Below the pieces are notes generated by a model that was not told the DNA's origin, searched no databases, and was given only the letters and a program-made list of their open reading frames with translations. Shown here one piece after another: positions 11,218 to 23,582 of a stretch of 64,000 nucleotides of DNA. The position numbers and the translations under genes were made by a program. Numbering within the stretch: the first letter of the stretch is position 1; each line of letters begins with the position of its first letter. The stretch is from Anagrus nilaparvatae (lineage: Eukaryota; Arthropoda; Insecta; Hymenoptera; Mymaridae), in contig JAKSXM010000014.1 of NCBI GenBank assembly GCA_022575985.1, forward strand, positions 7,316,001-7,380,000, read 5' to 3'.

Positions 11218-12866
11218 GAAAGTGTATATTTTTTAAAGAATTTTTGCATAATACATATTGCAAAAATTTTCTATAATTTAATTTTAAAATTATTTTTAAA
11301 ATTTAAGAGGTTTTGAATCAGCCGCTTAAATGTGACGTTAAACCTCTGAAATTTATCCGCGCTGGCGTGAACTTCTGCTAGTGTATATATTTATTACATC
11401 AAATTATTCATAACCTTTAATATTGAATCTCCTTGTAAATCTTATTTTGAACGTATTTTAAGTCCGGGCCTTTTTATATTTCCCTTTCTCCTTTTACTGA
11501 ATAGCGCTACTCGTGGTGGTTGTTACAATTGTGGGTGCTCAGAAACTGAAAAATATGACGTGTAAAAATTCTCAATACCCCGCTTATGAACACGAAGTTA
11601 CAAGCGCGGTCACTAGTTTTCCTACTTTTTTTCTCTTTAAAAGAGAGGAAACGATCGAGAAAGCCCGTACTCAATAGTAATTAATATAAATTCAATAAAA
11701 GAATGTTTGGCAATAATTTAAAAATTTGTTTAAAAAGTATCTATAAGGCTTGTTCTTATCCTCCTTGCAAAAATACAAAGATAAGAACTCCAGATAAAGA
11801 GTTTGTTTGTGTTTCCGAAAATGAAAAAAAAAATGAAATTGTGGTATGAAGCTGCTGGTATTCTAGATAAGAAAAAAAGGGGGCTTATTTTTGTGAGAAT
11901 CATTTTGATCTGAAAAATTTCCGCATGACTTGTACATATCCAATCGCTGAATCTCCATAAATTGTTCGCATTGATCTAAATTACATATATTTTCTATTAT
12001 TTTGTATGCAAAATATAAGTATTAACATGGAACATATTTATAGAAAGGGGGTACTTCAGAACTTGAAAGTTAAGGAGGGTGTCAAATTTGTCCTATTTAA
12101 GGGGTGGGGATCAAATTTGTCCTATTTAATGGGGGCTTAAATATGTCTTATTTAAGGGAGGGGGGGTCAGGTAAGATCGATTTAGGGACTTAAAATAATT
12201 CAGGTTCAGGGACTTGGAATAATTTTTATTGAGGGACCCAGAATAATTTGCATTTAAGGGGATTAAAATAATTTGGGTTTAGAATCTTAATATCTGTTAA
12301 GGTGATAAATACAAATTATAAAATTAGAAAATTTTATTATAATGTTGATTAACAGGGATTAATAATTAATATTATTATTAACATACTTAGTCCTCAGCTG
12401 GAAGTAAACATCTTCCATGCATTTAGGTTGTGTTTACACAAACCGGTTATAAGTTTTTTTTCACAAAACTGTAAAAATATATTTAAATTCACATTAGGTA
12501 AATTATATTAGGTAAATTTAAAGAAGTTGCCTGTGTGTAACCTTCATTCATTTTTTTTTTTCAAACTACAAATATTTTTTTAATAATAACGTTTTAACCT
12601 TTTTTTTTATTTTTTTAATAATAACATTAAAAATGATTGTTTTAACAGATTTCTTTAGGTTATATGATTTAAAATATAAATAAATGCAGAAAAGAAGTTT
12701 TCGTCGGCGCGTATAATATTCAGAGGCTTGACGTCACATTTAAGCGGCTTATTCAAAATATCTTTCATTTTATAAATAATTTTAAAATAAATCATCGAAA
12801 ATTTTTGCAAAAGATTATTATCCAAAAGATTATTATGCAAAAATTCTATAACAAATGTACACTTTT
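11218..12866. mobile_element. 1.65-kb element with ~150-bp terminal inverted repeats
   Basis: The left end (11218-11378) and right end (12690-12866) are inverse copies. They share AAAGTGTA at the tip, TTTTTGCATAAT, the GC-richer GCCGCTTAAATGTGACGT and CCTCTGAA, in the same order. The interior has no transposase frame and includes a copy of the AGGGACTT repeat family. It looks like a non-autonomous, decayed DNA transposon. A target duplication was not recognised. Confidence 0.65.
12025..12445. repeat. AGGGACTT-rich repeat, complete copy
   Basis: Opens with AACATGGAACATATTTATAG and closes with TTCCATGCATTTAGGTTGTG, so ACATGGAA/TTCCATG mark inverted ends. Inside are runs such as TTTGTCCTATTTAAGGGG and AGGGACTTAAAATAATT repeated with variations at about 20-25 bp. 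No coding potential. Two related copies occur near 60-62 kb. Confidence 0.7.
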
Positions 12867-13152
12867 AAAAATTGCAAAGATTTTTTATTTTTAAGACCTA
12901 TGCAAGCCCACTATCATATGGATTCTAAAACTTAATCAATCAATTATTTAATGAAGTTTGATAAGGTTTTGTGCAAATGGGGTCTCATCTTTAATTTGTA
13001 ATTTATATTCAAAATCTTCAATTAATCAAGGTCTTTTATTGAAAACTTGTTTATTTTTTAAAATAATATGTTTCAAATATCTTTCTGAAAATTACTTATT
13101 TCGCATTCATTTATCTTTTTATTAATTTCTAACTCAGTTACGTCATCAACAG
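12867..13152. other. Non-coding AT-rich spacer
   Basis: Nothing recognisable between the inverted-repeat element and the copia LTR. Confidence 0.4.
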
Positions 13153-13383
13153 TGTAGTAATCTGTTGTAATATATATGTATATATCAATTTCAAATAATA
13201 TGTATCCCCGCCTTATACTTTCTCCACGTTCTCTCTTCTTTCTCTCCCCTTTCTTCTTACAGTCACTACTGTTACCTACACCGTATAAATCAATCACGTT
13301 ATACAATCAATGTACAATTATTTTATAGTTATTTAGTCTTATTAATTATTTGATATTTTTCCTATCATTGCTAAATTACTACA
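13153..13383 (+). repeat. Copia-type 5' LTR
   Basis: The 231-bp segment starts TGTAGTAAT and ends ATTACTACA, a perfect 9-bp terminal inversion with TG...CA ends. It is followed at once by GGTTATGGGCTC, which fits the initiator-tRNA primer-binding site typical of copia elements. A pyrimidine-rich stretch and an AT box lie inside. The 3' LTR is not present. Confidence 0.7.
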
Positions 13384-14930
13384 GGTTATGGGCTCATCTT
13401 ATCTGCTAATTTGTGCAAAAATCAAATTAAGTTTAAATGATAAATTCAAAAGTTATATACATATTATAATGATATAAAAGTTTTTACGGTGTAGCGTGAT
13501 GATTTTTTTTTTTTTTGTTGTAAAAAGTAATATTTCTTCTCAATTGCCGGCGGTGCCGCTCTTAATTGGACGAGAAAATTATAGACCTTAGAGTATCAAG
13601 ATGAGAGCGTTTTTATAACACCAAAAATCATTGTGCACCATCGAAGCTTCAATTACAGCAAACGGTACGATACCGATGCAACAAAGGTAAAGAAAACCCA
13701 CGCGACGATAGAAATAGCATGCGACGATAATATTTTATCAATTATCGAGAATAAAACAACGCCTAAGCTAGCATGGGATGCATTCAAAGGTGCTTTTGAA
13801 GACGGTGTTTATTCTCGTCTAATGAGACTTCTAATCAAATTGACCACAACAAAGTTCATGAAAACGAACAACGAACAACCAAGTCACCAATGTCGGCGTA
13901 GTGATGCCAGATGTAGCATCCGGGGCATTGATGCTCGCAGATTTGCTTGAAAAATATCGCATGCTGGCAACGGCAATAGTGGGATCAACCACGGAGATAT
14001 ATTAGTGAAAAAGAAAATTTTACAAGAGGTTAAATTCGATTCTGATTATGGTTCAAGTGACTACACAGTAACAGGATTTTATTCAAAGGGGCCACGTGGT
14101 CGCAGTAATAGCAAAAATGGCGGTTTTGCAAGATATGGAGGTAGTAACAATCGGAGGGTTGAAAAAATACCCAGTATTTCTGAAGTAATAAATACGGTCA
14201 TCAAGCACGTAATTGCAGATTATCCAGCCATAGCAACAACAGGTCTTTTGTGGCGCAGGCGCAAAATGGTAATAGAAATTCAAATTTTTTCGAAGCGGAA
14301 AGAGACTACGACGATGATGATGTCAACGAGACAGCAAATGTTGTTTGCGTCTACGCAAGTTCTGTTGCGGTGAATTATTGTAACGATGGTAAGTGCATAA
14401 GTATGTATGACTTTCAGGTAGTCAATTCAGGGGGTAGCAGACACATGTATGGTAATAAGTCTTTTTTTATTAATCTAAAAACATCTAGAGTTAAAAATAC
14501 TTTAGTAGCAAATAAAAAGTGATAACACGTCTCTGGTGAAGGTGAATTTTTTTTTGCATTCAGTTGATAATAAAAAATTCATTTAATAAAATGTTTTATA
14601 TGTCCTACACATTGCAGCTAACCTGTTATCAGTCGGTTGTATTGCAGATAGAAATGGCAGTATATTTTTAAGAAAAATAAATGTTTTATGAAAAATAATA
14701 TTGATAAATTAGTATTAACAGCTGCAAAAATTGGTCAAAGAATATATGTAGTAAACCAAAATGATAGTAATTCTAATAAAATGATATTATATTGTAGCAA
14801 GTCACCAAATTTTTTTACAATAATGTTAAACAAAAAAAAGTACAAAATTATTAATATTGAAAATTATTAATAGAAACTTAAAAAATTGAAGATTATTTAA
14901 AAGTTTATACAAATACTTTTTTCTGCATAA
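13384..14930 (+). pseudogene. Ty1/copia gag-protease-preintegrase, decayed and truncated
   Basis: Leader, then a copia gag start (about 13545: PLLIGRENYRP), which continues with HATIEIACDDNILSIIE and TTPKLAWDAFK. A glycine-rich stretch follows at 14005-14240, with the remains of the zinc knuckle. Next is a protease-like VNSGGSRHMYGNKSFFI block at about 14420, where D-SGAS-HM is expected; the catalytic Asp is lost. Then comes a gag-pre-integrase stretch NIDKLVLTAAKIG at 14694. Several stops and frameshifts separate these parts. The element ends abruptly at 14934, where the 8.6-kb insertion begins, and no RT follows on the far side. Confidence 0.8.
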
Positions 14931-15618
14931 GTATTGTTACGTATGATAGGCGATAATTCGAGCCATTACATCCGCATTCTTTAATATTTATATATTTAAC
15001 TCATCCCTGCTTACGTTAGCTCGTAAATCGAGCAAACATACCTGTATTTCGTCAATATTACAATATCCAATTCATATCCGACAATTCCATACATTCCTTA
15101 ATATCATATTTCACCAATTCAGATCCAGCTCCTTATAAATCGACAGAAATACAAAATCAAAGGTCAATAACGACGCATTTTAGGCAACAAAGAGTTGCAT
15201 AAATACCCTCACGATTTCCTCCAAAATAATCACCGACGCTTTCGTTAATTGGACGTGACGAGACCGACGCTTTCGCGTATTGGAAAATCCCACCAAAATC
15301 AATCAATATGGGCAGGATGTAATTAGGCTATATATTACCCTACAAAAGCCCAAAAAGTCATTCGATTAGAACGAACTCCGAGCATAATTATCTTACAGTT
15401 TAATTAACCATTCAGACTTATAGACTTAGACGGTTTTTTATAGCAACTTATAATAAAGTCATTAAACTTAACCAAAAGTGCTCAGTGTATTTATTTAATA
15501 AGTGACTCTTCCTTCTACAATCAAGAACTTAACGCAGTTAAGTTCAGCCAGCTTCAATGCCCGAGGTCTACAACATATTCATCAATATTTATCATCATAT
15601 ATCAACCACTAATATATA

Positions 15619-18600
15619 AGAATATAAAATTATTAAGAAATAAAATTTCTTATTTCCTACATAGTACATAAATGGTATTTCACTCGAATACATTGAGCGA
15701 GATCATCAGCAAGAAACTAAATGTATTTTTCTTATATACCAAAACTCAGCTTGAGTTGTCTTTGATTTCTTATATACTCTCCCGACTTCATTTCCCTTGC
15801 GAGAAAGTATACTTGAAATCAATTTATAACATGGACCACTGTATGGCAACAAATGTTATAGCGGAGTAAGATGTATTACATTCAAAGCACCAAATTCATG
15901 GCATTAGATGTGAATATGAATGTAATAACTAATCAAGAATGCCCGTAAAGCAAATTAAAATAAAACAAAATATATATAAATATATATAAGATTTTGATTC
16001 CATGTACTAGATTCATAAGAATATAAAATTATTAAGAAATGAAATTTCTTATTTCCTACATAGTACATAAATGATATTTCACTCGAATACATTGAGTGAG
16101 ATCATCAGTAAGAAACTCAATGTATTTTTCTTATATACCAAAACTCAGCTTGAGTTGTCTTTGATTTCTTATATACACTCCCGACTTCATTTCCCTTGCG
16201 AGAAAGTATACTAGAAATCAATTTATAACATGGACCACTGTATGGCAACAAATGTTATAGCTGAGTAAAATCTATTACATTCAAAGCACCAAATTTATGG
16301 CATTAGATGTGAATATGAATGTAATAACTAATCAAGAATGCCCGTAAAGCAAATTAAAATAAAACAAAATATATATAAATATATATTAGATTTTGATTCT
16401 ATGTACTAGATTTATAAGAATATAAAATTATTAAGAAATAAAATTTCTTATTTCCTACATAGTACTTAAATGGTATTTCACTCGAATACATTGAGCGAGA
16501 TCATCAGTAAGAAACTCAATGTATTTTTCTTATATACCAAAACTCAGCTTGAGTTGTCTTTGATTTCTTATATACTCTCCCGACTTTATTTCCCTTGCGA
16601 GAAAGTAAACTTGAAATCAATTTATAACATAGACCACTGTATGGCAACAAATGTTATAGCTGAGTAAAATGTATTACATTCAAAGCACCAAATTCATGGC
16701 ATTAGATGTGAATATGAATGTAATAACTAATCAAGAATGCCCGTAAAGCAAATTAAAATAAAACAAAATATATATAAATATATATAATATTTTGATTCCA
16801 TGTACTAGATTCATAAGAATATAAAATTATTAAGAAATGAAATTTCTTATTTCCTACATAGTACATAAATGGTATTTCATTCGAATACATTAAGCGAGAT
16901 CATCAGTAAGAAACTCAATGAATTTTTCTTATATACCAAAACTCAGCTTGAGTTGTCTTTGATTTCTTATATACTCTCCCGACTTCATTTCCCTTGCGAG
17001 AAAGTATACTTGAAATCAATTTATAACATGGACCACTGTATGGCAACAAATGTTATAGCGGAGTAAGATGTATTACATTCAAAGCACCAAATTCATGGCA
17101 TTAGATGTGAATATGAATGTAATAACTAATCAAGAATGCCCGTAAAGCAAATTTAAATAAAACAAAATATATATAAATATATATAAGATTTTGATTCCAT
17201 GTACTAGATTCATAAGAATATAAAATTATTAAGAAATGAAATTTCTTATTTCCTACATAGTACATAAATTATATTTCACTCGAATACATTGAGTGAGATC
17301 ATCAGTAAGAAACTCAATGTATTTTTCTTATATACCAAAACTCAGCTTGAGTTTTCTTTGATTTCTTATATACACTCCCGACTTCATTTCCCTTGCGAGA
17401 AAGTATACTAGAAATCAATTTATAACATGGACCACTGTATGGCAACAAATGTTATAGCTGAGTAAAATCTATTACATTCAAAGCACCAAATTTATGGCAT
17501 TAGATGTGAATATGAATGTAATAACTAATCAAGGATGCCCGTAAAGCAAATTAAAATAAAACAAAATATATATAAATATATATTAGATTTTGATTCTATG
17601 TACTAGATTTATAAGAATATAAAATTATTAAGAAATAAAATTTCTTATTTCCTACATAGTACTTAAATGGTATTTCACTCGAATACATTGAGCGAGATCA
17701 TCAGTAAGAAACTCAATGTATTTTTCTTATATACCAAAACTCAGCTTGAGTTGTCTTTGATTTCTTATATACTCTCCCGACTTCATTTCCCTTGCGAGAA
17801 AGTATACTTGAAATCAATTTATAACATAGACCACTGTATGGCAACAAATGTTATAGCGGAGTAAGATGTATTACATTCAAAGCACCAAATTCATGGCATT
17901 AGATGTGAATATGAATGTATTAACTAATCAAGAATGCCCGTAAAGCAAATTTAAATAAAACAAAATATATATAAATATATATAAGATTTTGATTCCATGT
18001 ACTAGATTCATAAGAATATAAAATTATTAAGAAATGAAATTTCTTATTTCCTACATAGTACATAAATGATATTTCACTCGAATACATTGAGTGAGATCAT
18101 CAGTAAGAAACTCAATGTATTTTTCTTATATACCAAAACTCAGCTTGAGTTGTCTTTGATTTCTTATATACTCTCCCGACTTCATTTCCCTTGCGAGAAA
18201 GTATACTTGAAATCAATTTATAACATGGACCACTGTATGGCAACAAATGTTATAGCGGAGTAAGATGTATTACATTCAAAGCACCAAATTCATGGCATTA
18301 GATGTGAATATGAATGTAATAACTAATCAAGAATGCCCGTAAAGCAAATTAAAATAAAACAAAATATATATAAATATATATTAGATTTTGATTCTATGTA
18401 CTAGATTTATAAGAATATAAAATTATTAAGAAATAAAATTTCTTATTTCCTACATAGTACATAAATGGTATTTCACTCGAATACATTAAGCGAGATCATC
18501 AGTAAGAAACTCAATGAATTTTTCTTATATACCAAAACTCAGCTTGAGTTATCTTTGATTTCTTATATACTCTCCCGACTTCATTTCCCTTGCGAGAAAG

Positions 18601-19535
18601 TATACTTGAAATCAATTTATAACATGGACCACTGTATGGCAACAAATGTTATAGCGGAGTAAGATGTATTACATTCAAAGCACCAAATTCATGGCATTAG
18701 ATGTGAATATGAATGTAATAACTAATCAAGAATGCCCGTAAAGCAAATTTAAATAAAACAAAATATATATAAATATATATAAGATTTTGATTCCATGTAC
18801 TAGATTCATAAGAATATAAAATTATTAAGAAATGAAGTTTCTTATTTCCTACATAGTACATAAATTATATTTCACTCGAATACATTGAGTGAGATCATCA
18901 GTAAGAAACTCAATGTATTTTTCTTATATACCAAAACTCAGCTTGAGTTTTCTTTGATTTCTTATATACACTCCCGACTTCATTTCCCTTGCGAGAAAGT
19001 ATACTAGAAATCAATTTATAACATGGACCACTGTATGGCAACAAATGTTATAGCTGAGTAAAATCTATTACATTCAAAGCACCAAATTTATGGCATTAGA
19101 TGTGAATATGAATGTAATAACTAATCAAGAATGCCCGTAAAGCAAATTAAAATAAAACAAAATATATATAAATATATATTAGATTTTGATTCTATGTACT
19201 AGATTTATAAGAATATAAAATTATTAAGAAATAAAATTTCTTATTTCCTACATAGTACTTAAATGGTATTTCACTCGAATACATTGAGCGAGATCATCAG
19301 TAAGAAACTCAATGTATTTTTCTTATATACCAAAACTCAGCTTGAGTTGTCTTTGATTTCTTATATACTCTCCCGACTTTATTTCCCTTGCGAGAAAGTA
19401 AACTTGAAATCAATTTATAACATAGACCACTGTATGGCAACAAATGTTATAGCTGAGTAAAATGTATTACATTCAAAGCACCAAATTCATGGCATTAGAT
19501 GTGAATATGAATGTAATAACTAATCAAGAATGCCC
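15619..19535 (+). repeat. Tandem array, about 9.8 copies of a 399-bp unit
   Basis: The units repeat at exactly 399 bp (for example 15672, 16470, 16869, 17667, 18066, 18465 and 19263 mark the same point). Each unit carries the same 65-codon frame or a version of it without the start codon. Because the frame is fixed by the repeat and has no recognisable domain, I do not call it a gene. Variants recur in threes: units 4-5-6 and 8-9-10 carry the same diagnostic differences (TTCATTCG or ATTAAGCG, then AAATTATATTTC with GAGTTTTCTTTG, then ACTTAAATGG). This is a 1,197-bp higher-order period. Each unit has AT-rich (TATATAAATA) runs. Confidence 0.92.
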
Positions 19536-20444
19536 ATGTATTCGAGTGAAATACCATTTATGTACTATGTAGGAAATAAGAAATTTTATTTTTTAATAAT
19601 TTTATATTCTTATGAATCTAGTACATGGAATCAAAATCTAATATATATTTATATATATTTTGTTTTATTTTAATTTGCTTTACGGGCATTCTTGATTAGT
19701 TATTACATTCATATTCACATCTAATGCCATGAATTTGGTGCTTTGAATGTAATACATTTTACTCAGCTATAATTTTTGTTGCCATACAGTGGTCCATGTT
19801 ATAAATTGATTTCAAGTATACTTTCTCGCAAGGGAAATGAAGTCGGGAGAGTATATAAGAAATCAAAGACAACTATAGCTGAGTTTTGGTATATAAGAAA
19901 AATACATTGAGTTTTATACTGATGATCTCGCTCAATGTATTCGACTGAAAAACCATTTATGTACTATGTAGGAAATAAGAAATTTTATTTCTTAATAATT
20001 TTATATTCTTATGAATCTAGTACATGGAATCAAAATCTAATATATATTTATATATATTTTGTTTTATTTTAATTTGCTTTACGGGCATTCTTGATTAGTT
20101 ATTACATTCATATTCACATCTAATGCCATGAATTTGGTGCTTTGAATGTAATACATTTTACTCAGCTATAACATTTGTTGCCATACAGTGGTCCATGTTA
20201 TAAATTGATTTCAAGTATACTTTCTTGCAAGGAAAATGAAGTCGGGAGAGAATATAAGAAATCAAAGACAACTCAAGCTGAGTTTTGGTATATAAGAAAA
20301 ATACATTGAGTTTCTTACTGATGATCTCGCTCAATGTATTCGTGTGAAATACCATTTATGTACTATGTAGGAAATAAGAAATTTTATTTCTTAATAATTT
20401 TATATTCTTATGAATCTAGTACATGGAATCAAAATCTAATATAT
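19536..20444 (-). repeat. Inverted run of the 399-bp units, about 2.3 copies
   Basis: At 19535/19536 the array flips orientation mid-unit (AAGAATGCCC joined to ATGTATTCGAGTG). About 2.3 units then run on the opposite strand. They have drifted more than the direct array, for example TTCGACTGAAAAACC in place of TTCGAGTGAAATACC. A further partial inverted unit reappears at 22768-22903. Confidence 0.9.
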
Positions 20445-22564
20445 GAGTAATTCTTAGTGAAACTTTACTAATGGAAAGGTAAAATTCGGTGATTTGAAAA
20501 AAACTAATTGGGTTGGGTTTGGTATACGTTCATATGATATCATACCAAATTTTAAGGTTTTAGGTTTAAAGGGTACAAAATGGCGGCTATTTTTCGGCCT
20601 TATATGGTTTTAAAAAAAAATAATTTTAAAAGATGACAATTTTCGATTTCATTTTTTCTTCGCTCTGAATAAAGCTGAAAAATGGTTTTTTTGACTATGT
20701 CTTAAGTAAAATTTCCCGCTAAATCCGAATCTGCAACCAGCATTTCAAAAAAACCTCAAGGAAAACCGGAAAATTGGAAAAACTAAGAAAACTCATTTTT
20801 TTTCAAAAGCAGATTTTTCATATAGCCGTAACTTTTTTTTTTCCTAACCAGTCTTAAAATTTTTGTATTTGTATGTACTTATTACTTTAAAAAAATTTTT
20901 TCAGAGTATTTGCCTTTTAAGTACTTAAAAATCCATTTCAATATTTACCATTTTCACGAAATTTTTCATTTTCAATTTTCCGGATTTCCTTGTCTCCTAA
21001 TGAAAATTTTGACCAAATTTTCGGATTCTTCGAGAAATTTTACTAAAGACCCCTTTTTTTGAAAAGTTTTGGATGTTTCCATAACGCTATAGAAATAAAA
21101 GAAATAGCAAAATACTGAATAAATACAAAATACGACAATATTATAAAATAGGGTTTTTTCGCAATCTTTAATTCATAGCCGCAACCTTGACAATTAACCA
21201 AAATACTTACAATTGGTCTCATTTTTTTTTGTATAAGTGTCACCTTTTAATTCTCGTACACCGCAATTTTTTTTAACTCATTCTCTCACGGCGATAGTCA
21301 ATAAACCGAACGCCTATTCTTACCCCAAAATGACCAATTTTTAAACTGCTGCCAAAATTCTAATTTTTGATAGAAATGGGTTATGTAGGCCTTGAAAATT
21401 TTCTACAAGCACTAAGTTTCCAAAAAATTTTTACTCGTCTTTTTTCATTAAATAGTTGCCAAGATATCCCCTTATTAAAGATAAAGATAAAAATTGACTT
21501 TTTTTCAAAAACCCTAAAAATGGGACTCTGACTTTAAATTAATATATCTGCGAAACAAATAACTATAAAAAAACGAGTAAAAATTTTTTGGAAACTTAGT
21601 GCTTGTAGAAAATTTTCAAGGCCTACATAGCCCATTTCTATCAAAAATTAGAATTTTGGCAGCAGTTTAAAAATTGGTCATTTTTGGGTAAGAATAGGCG
21701 TTCGGTTTCTTGACTATCGCCGTGAGAGAATAAGTTAAAAAAAATTGCGGTGTACGAGAATTGAAAGGTGACACTTATACGAAAAAAATGAGACCGATTG
21801 GAAGTATTTTGGTTAACTGTCGAGGTTTCAGCTTGGAATGTAAGATTACGAAAAAAGCCTATTTTATAACATTGTCGTATTTTGTAGTTATTCAGTATTT
21901 TGCAATTTCTTTTATTTCTATAGCTTTATGGAAACATCCAAAACTTTTCAAAAAATTGGGTCTTTAGTAAAATTTCTCGAGGAATCCGAAAATTTGGTCA
22001 AAATTTTCATTAGGTGACAAGGAAATCCGGAAAATTGAAAATGAAAAATTTCGTCAAAATGGGAAATATTGAAATGGATTTTTAAGTACTTAAAAGGTAA
22101 ATACTCTGAAAAATTTTTTTTAAAGTAATAAGTACATACAAAAACAAAAATTTTAAGACCGGTTAGGAAAAAAAAAAAGTTACGACTATGAAAAATCTGC
22201 GTTTGAAAAAAAAATGAGTTTTCTTAGTTTTTCCATTTTTCCGGTTTTCCTTGAGATTTTTTTGAAAAACTGGTGGCAGATTCGGATTCAGCGGGAAATT
22301 TTATATAACACATAGTCAAGAAAACCATTTTGTAGCTTTATTCAGAACGTAGAAAAAATGAAATCGAAAATTGTCATTTTTTAAAATTATTTTTTTTAAA
22401 AACCATATAAGACCGAAAAATAGACGCCATTTTGTACCCTTTGAACCTAAAACCTTAAAATTTGGTATGGTATCATTTGAACGTATACGAAACCCAACCC
22501 AATTAGTTTTTTTCAAATCCCCGACTTTTACCTTTGCATTAGTAAAGTTTCATTAATAATTACT
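20445..22564. repeat. 2.1-kb palindrome (foldback element)
   Basis: Arms 20445-21455 and 21540-22564 are inverse copies of about 1 kb, with a loop of about 85 bp. The tips read GAGTAATTCTTAGTGAAAC and, inverted, GAGTAATTATTAATGAAAC. AT-rich ATAT flanks could be a short target duplication. Frames on the arms (such as one with ILVNCQGCGYELK) are mirrored and divergent and are not considered genes. The insertion splits the inverted run of 399-bp units. Confidence 0.85.
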
Positions 22565-23582
22565 CATATATTTATATAAATTTTGTTTTACACTAATATA
22601 TCATATATAAGTATTTAAAATACCTGGGGTACTCAATATCCCCAGGAAAAACTTATTTATATTTATTTATATATTACGTATCCCGAATTAAACCTCAGTA
22701 TAGGGGATTTATCGTGAGGGGATTTATGCAATAAATCATAAAATAAAATCAATATCAATAAAAATATATTTTGGTATATAAGAAAAATACATTGAGTTTC
22801 TTGCTGATGATCTCGCTCAATGTATTCAAGTGAAATACCATTTATGTACTATGTAGGAAATAAGAAATTTTATTTCTTAATAATTTTATATTCTTATATA
22901 TTAGTGGTTGATATATGATGATAAATATTGATGAATATGTTGTAGACCTCGGGCATTGAAGCTGGCTGAACTTAACTGCGTTAAGTTCTTGATTGTAGAA
23001 GGAAGAGTCACTTATTAAATAAATACACTGAGCACTTTTGGTTAAGTTTAATGACTTTATTATAAGTTGCTATAAAAAACCGTCTAAGTCAATAAGTCTG
23101 AATGGTTAATTAAACTGTAAGATAATTATGCTCGGAGTTCGTTCTAATCGAATGACTTTTTGGGCTTTTGTAGGGTAATATATAGCCTAATTACATCCTG
23201 CCCATATTGATTGATTTTGGTGGGATTTTCCAATACGCGAAAGCGTCGGTCTCGTCACGTCCAATTAACGAAAGCGTCGGTGATTATTTTGGAGGAAATC
23301 GTGAGGGTATTTATGCAACTCTTTGTTGCCTAAAATGCGTCATTATTGACCTTTGATTTTGTATTTCTGTCTATTTATAAGGAGCTGGATCTGAATTGGT
23401 GAAATATGATATTAAGGAATGTATGGAATTGTCGGATATGAATTGGATATTGTAATATTGACGAAATACAGGTATGTTAGCTCGATTTACGAGCTAACGT
23501 AAGCAGGGATGAGTTAAATATATAAATATTAAAGAATGCGGATGTAATGGCTCGAATTATCACCTATCATACGTAACAGTAT

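Larger units (their letters stand above)
14935..23578. mobile_element. 8.6-kb composite element with 811-bp inverted arms and GTAT duplication
   Basis: Both ends begin TGTTACGTATGATAGG (right end inverted), and GTAT lies directly outside each end (14931-14934 and 23579-23582). The arms (14935-15746 and 22768-23578) are near-identical inverse copies. Each arm looks like an LTR, with TG...CA ends, a TATATATTA box followed by TCATTCGATTAGAACG, and AATAAAG further in. A related single LTR-like element is at 40088-41687. Between the arms lie a 399-bp tandem array, an inverted run of the same units, a 2.1-kb palindrome and an LTR-3'-end-like piece at 22610-22710. No transposase or pol frame is present, so mobility would depend on other copies. 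I infer a rearranged LTR-type element rather than a classic DNA transposon. Confidence 0.75.

Noticed and set aside
15672..19460. Repeated 65-codon frames in the 399-bp units as a gene family
   Set aside because: The frame is carried along by the tandem repeat, some units lose the start codon, and there is no domain, promoter or codon pattern to support protein use.
20445..22564. Small membrane proteins on the palindrome arms
   Set aside because: Frames are mirrored, differ between arms, and lack conserved features.
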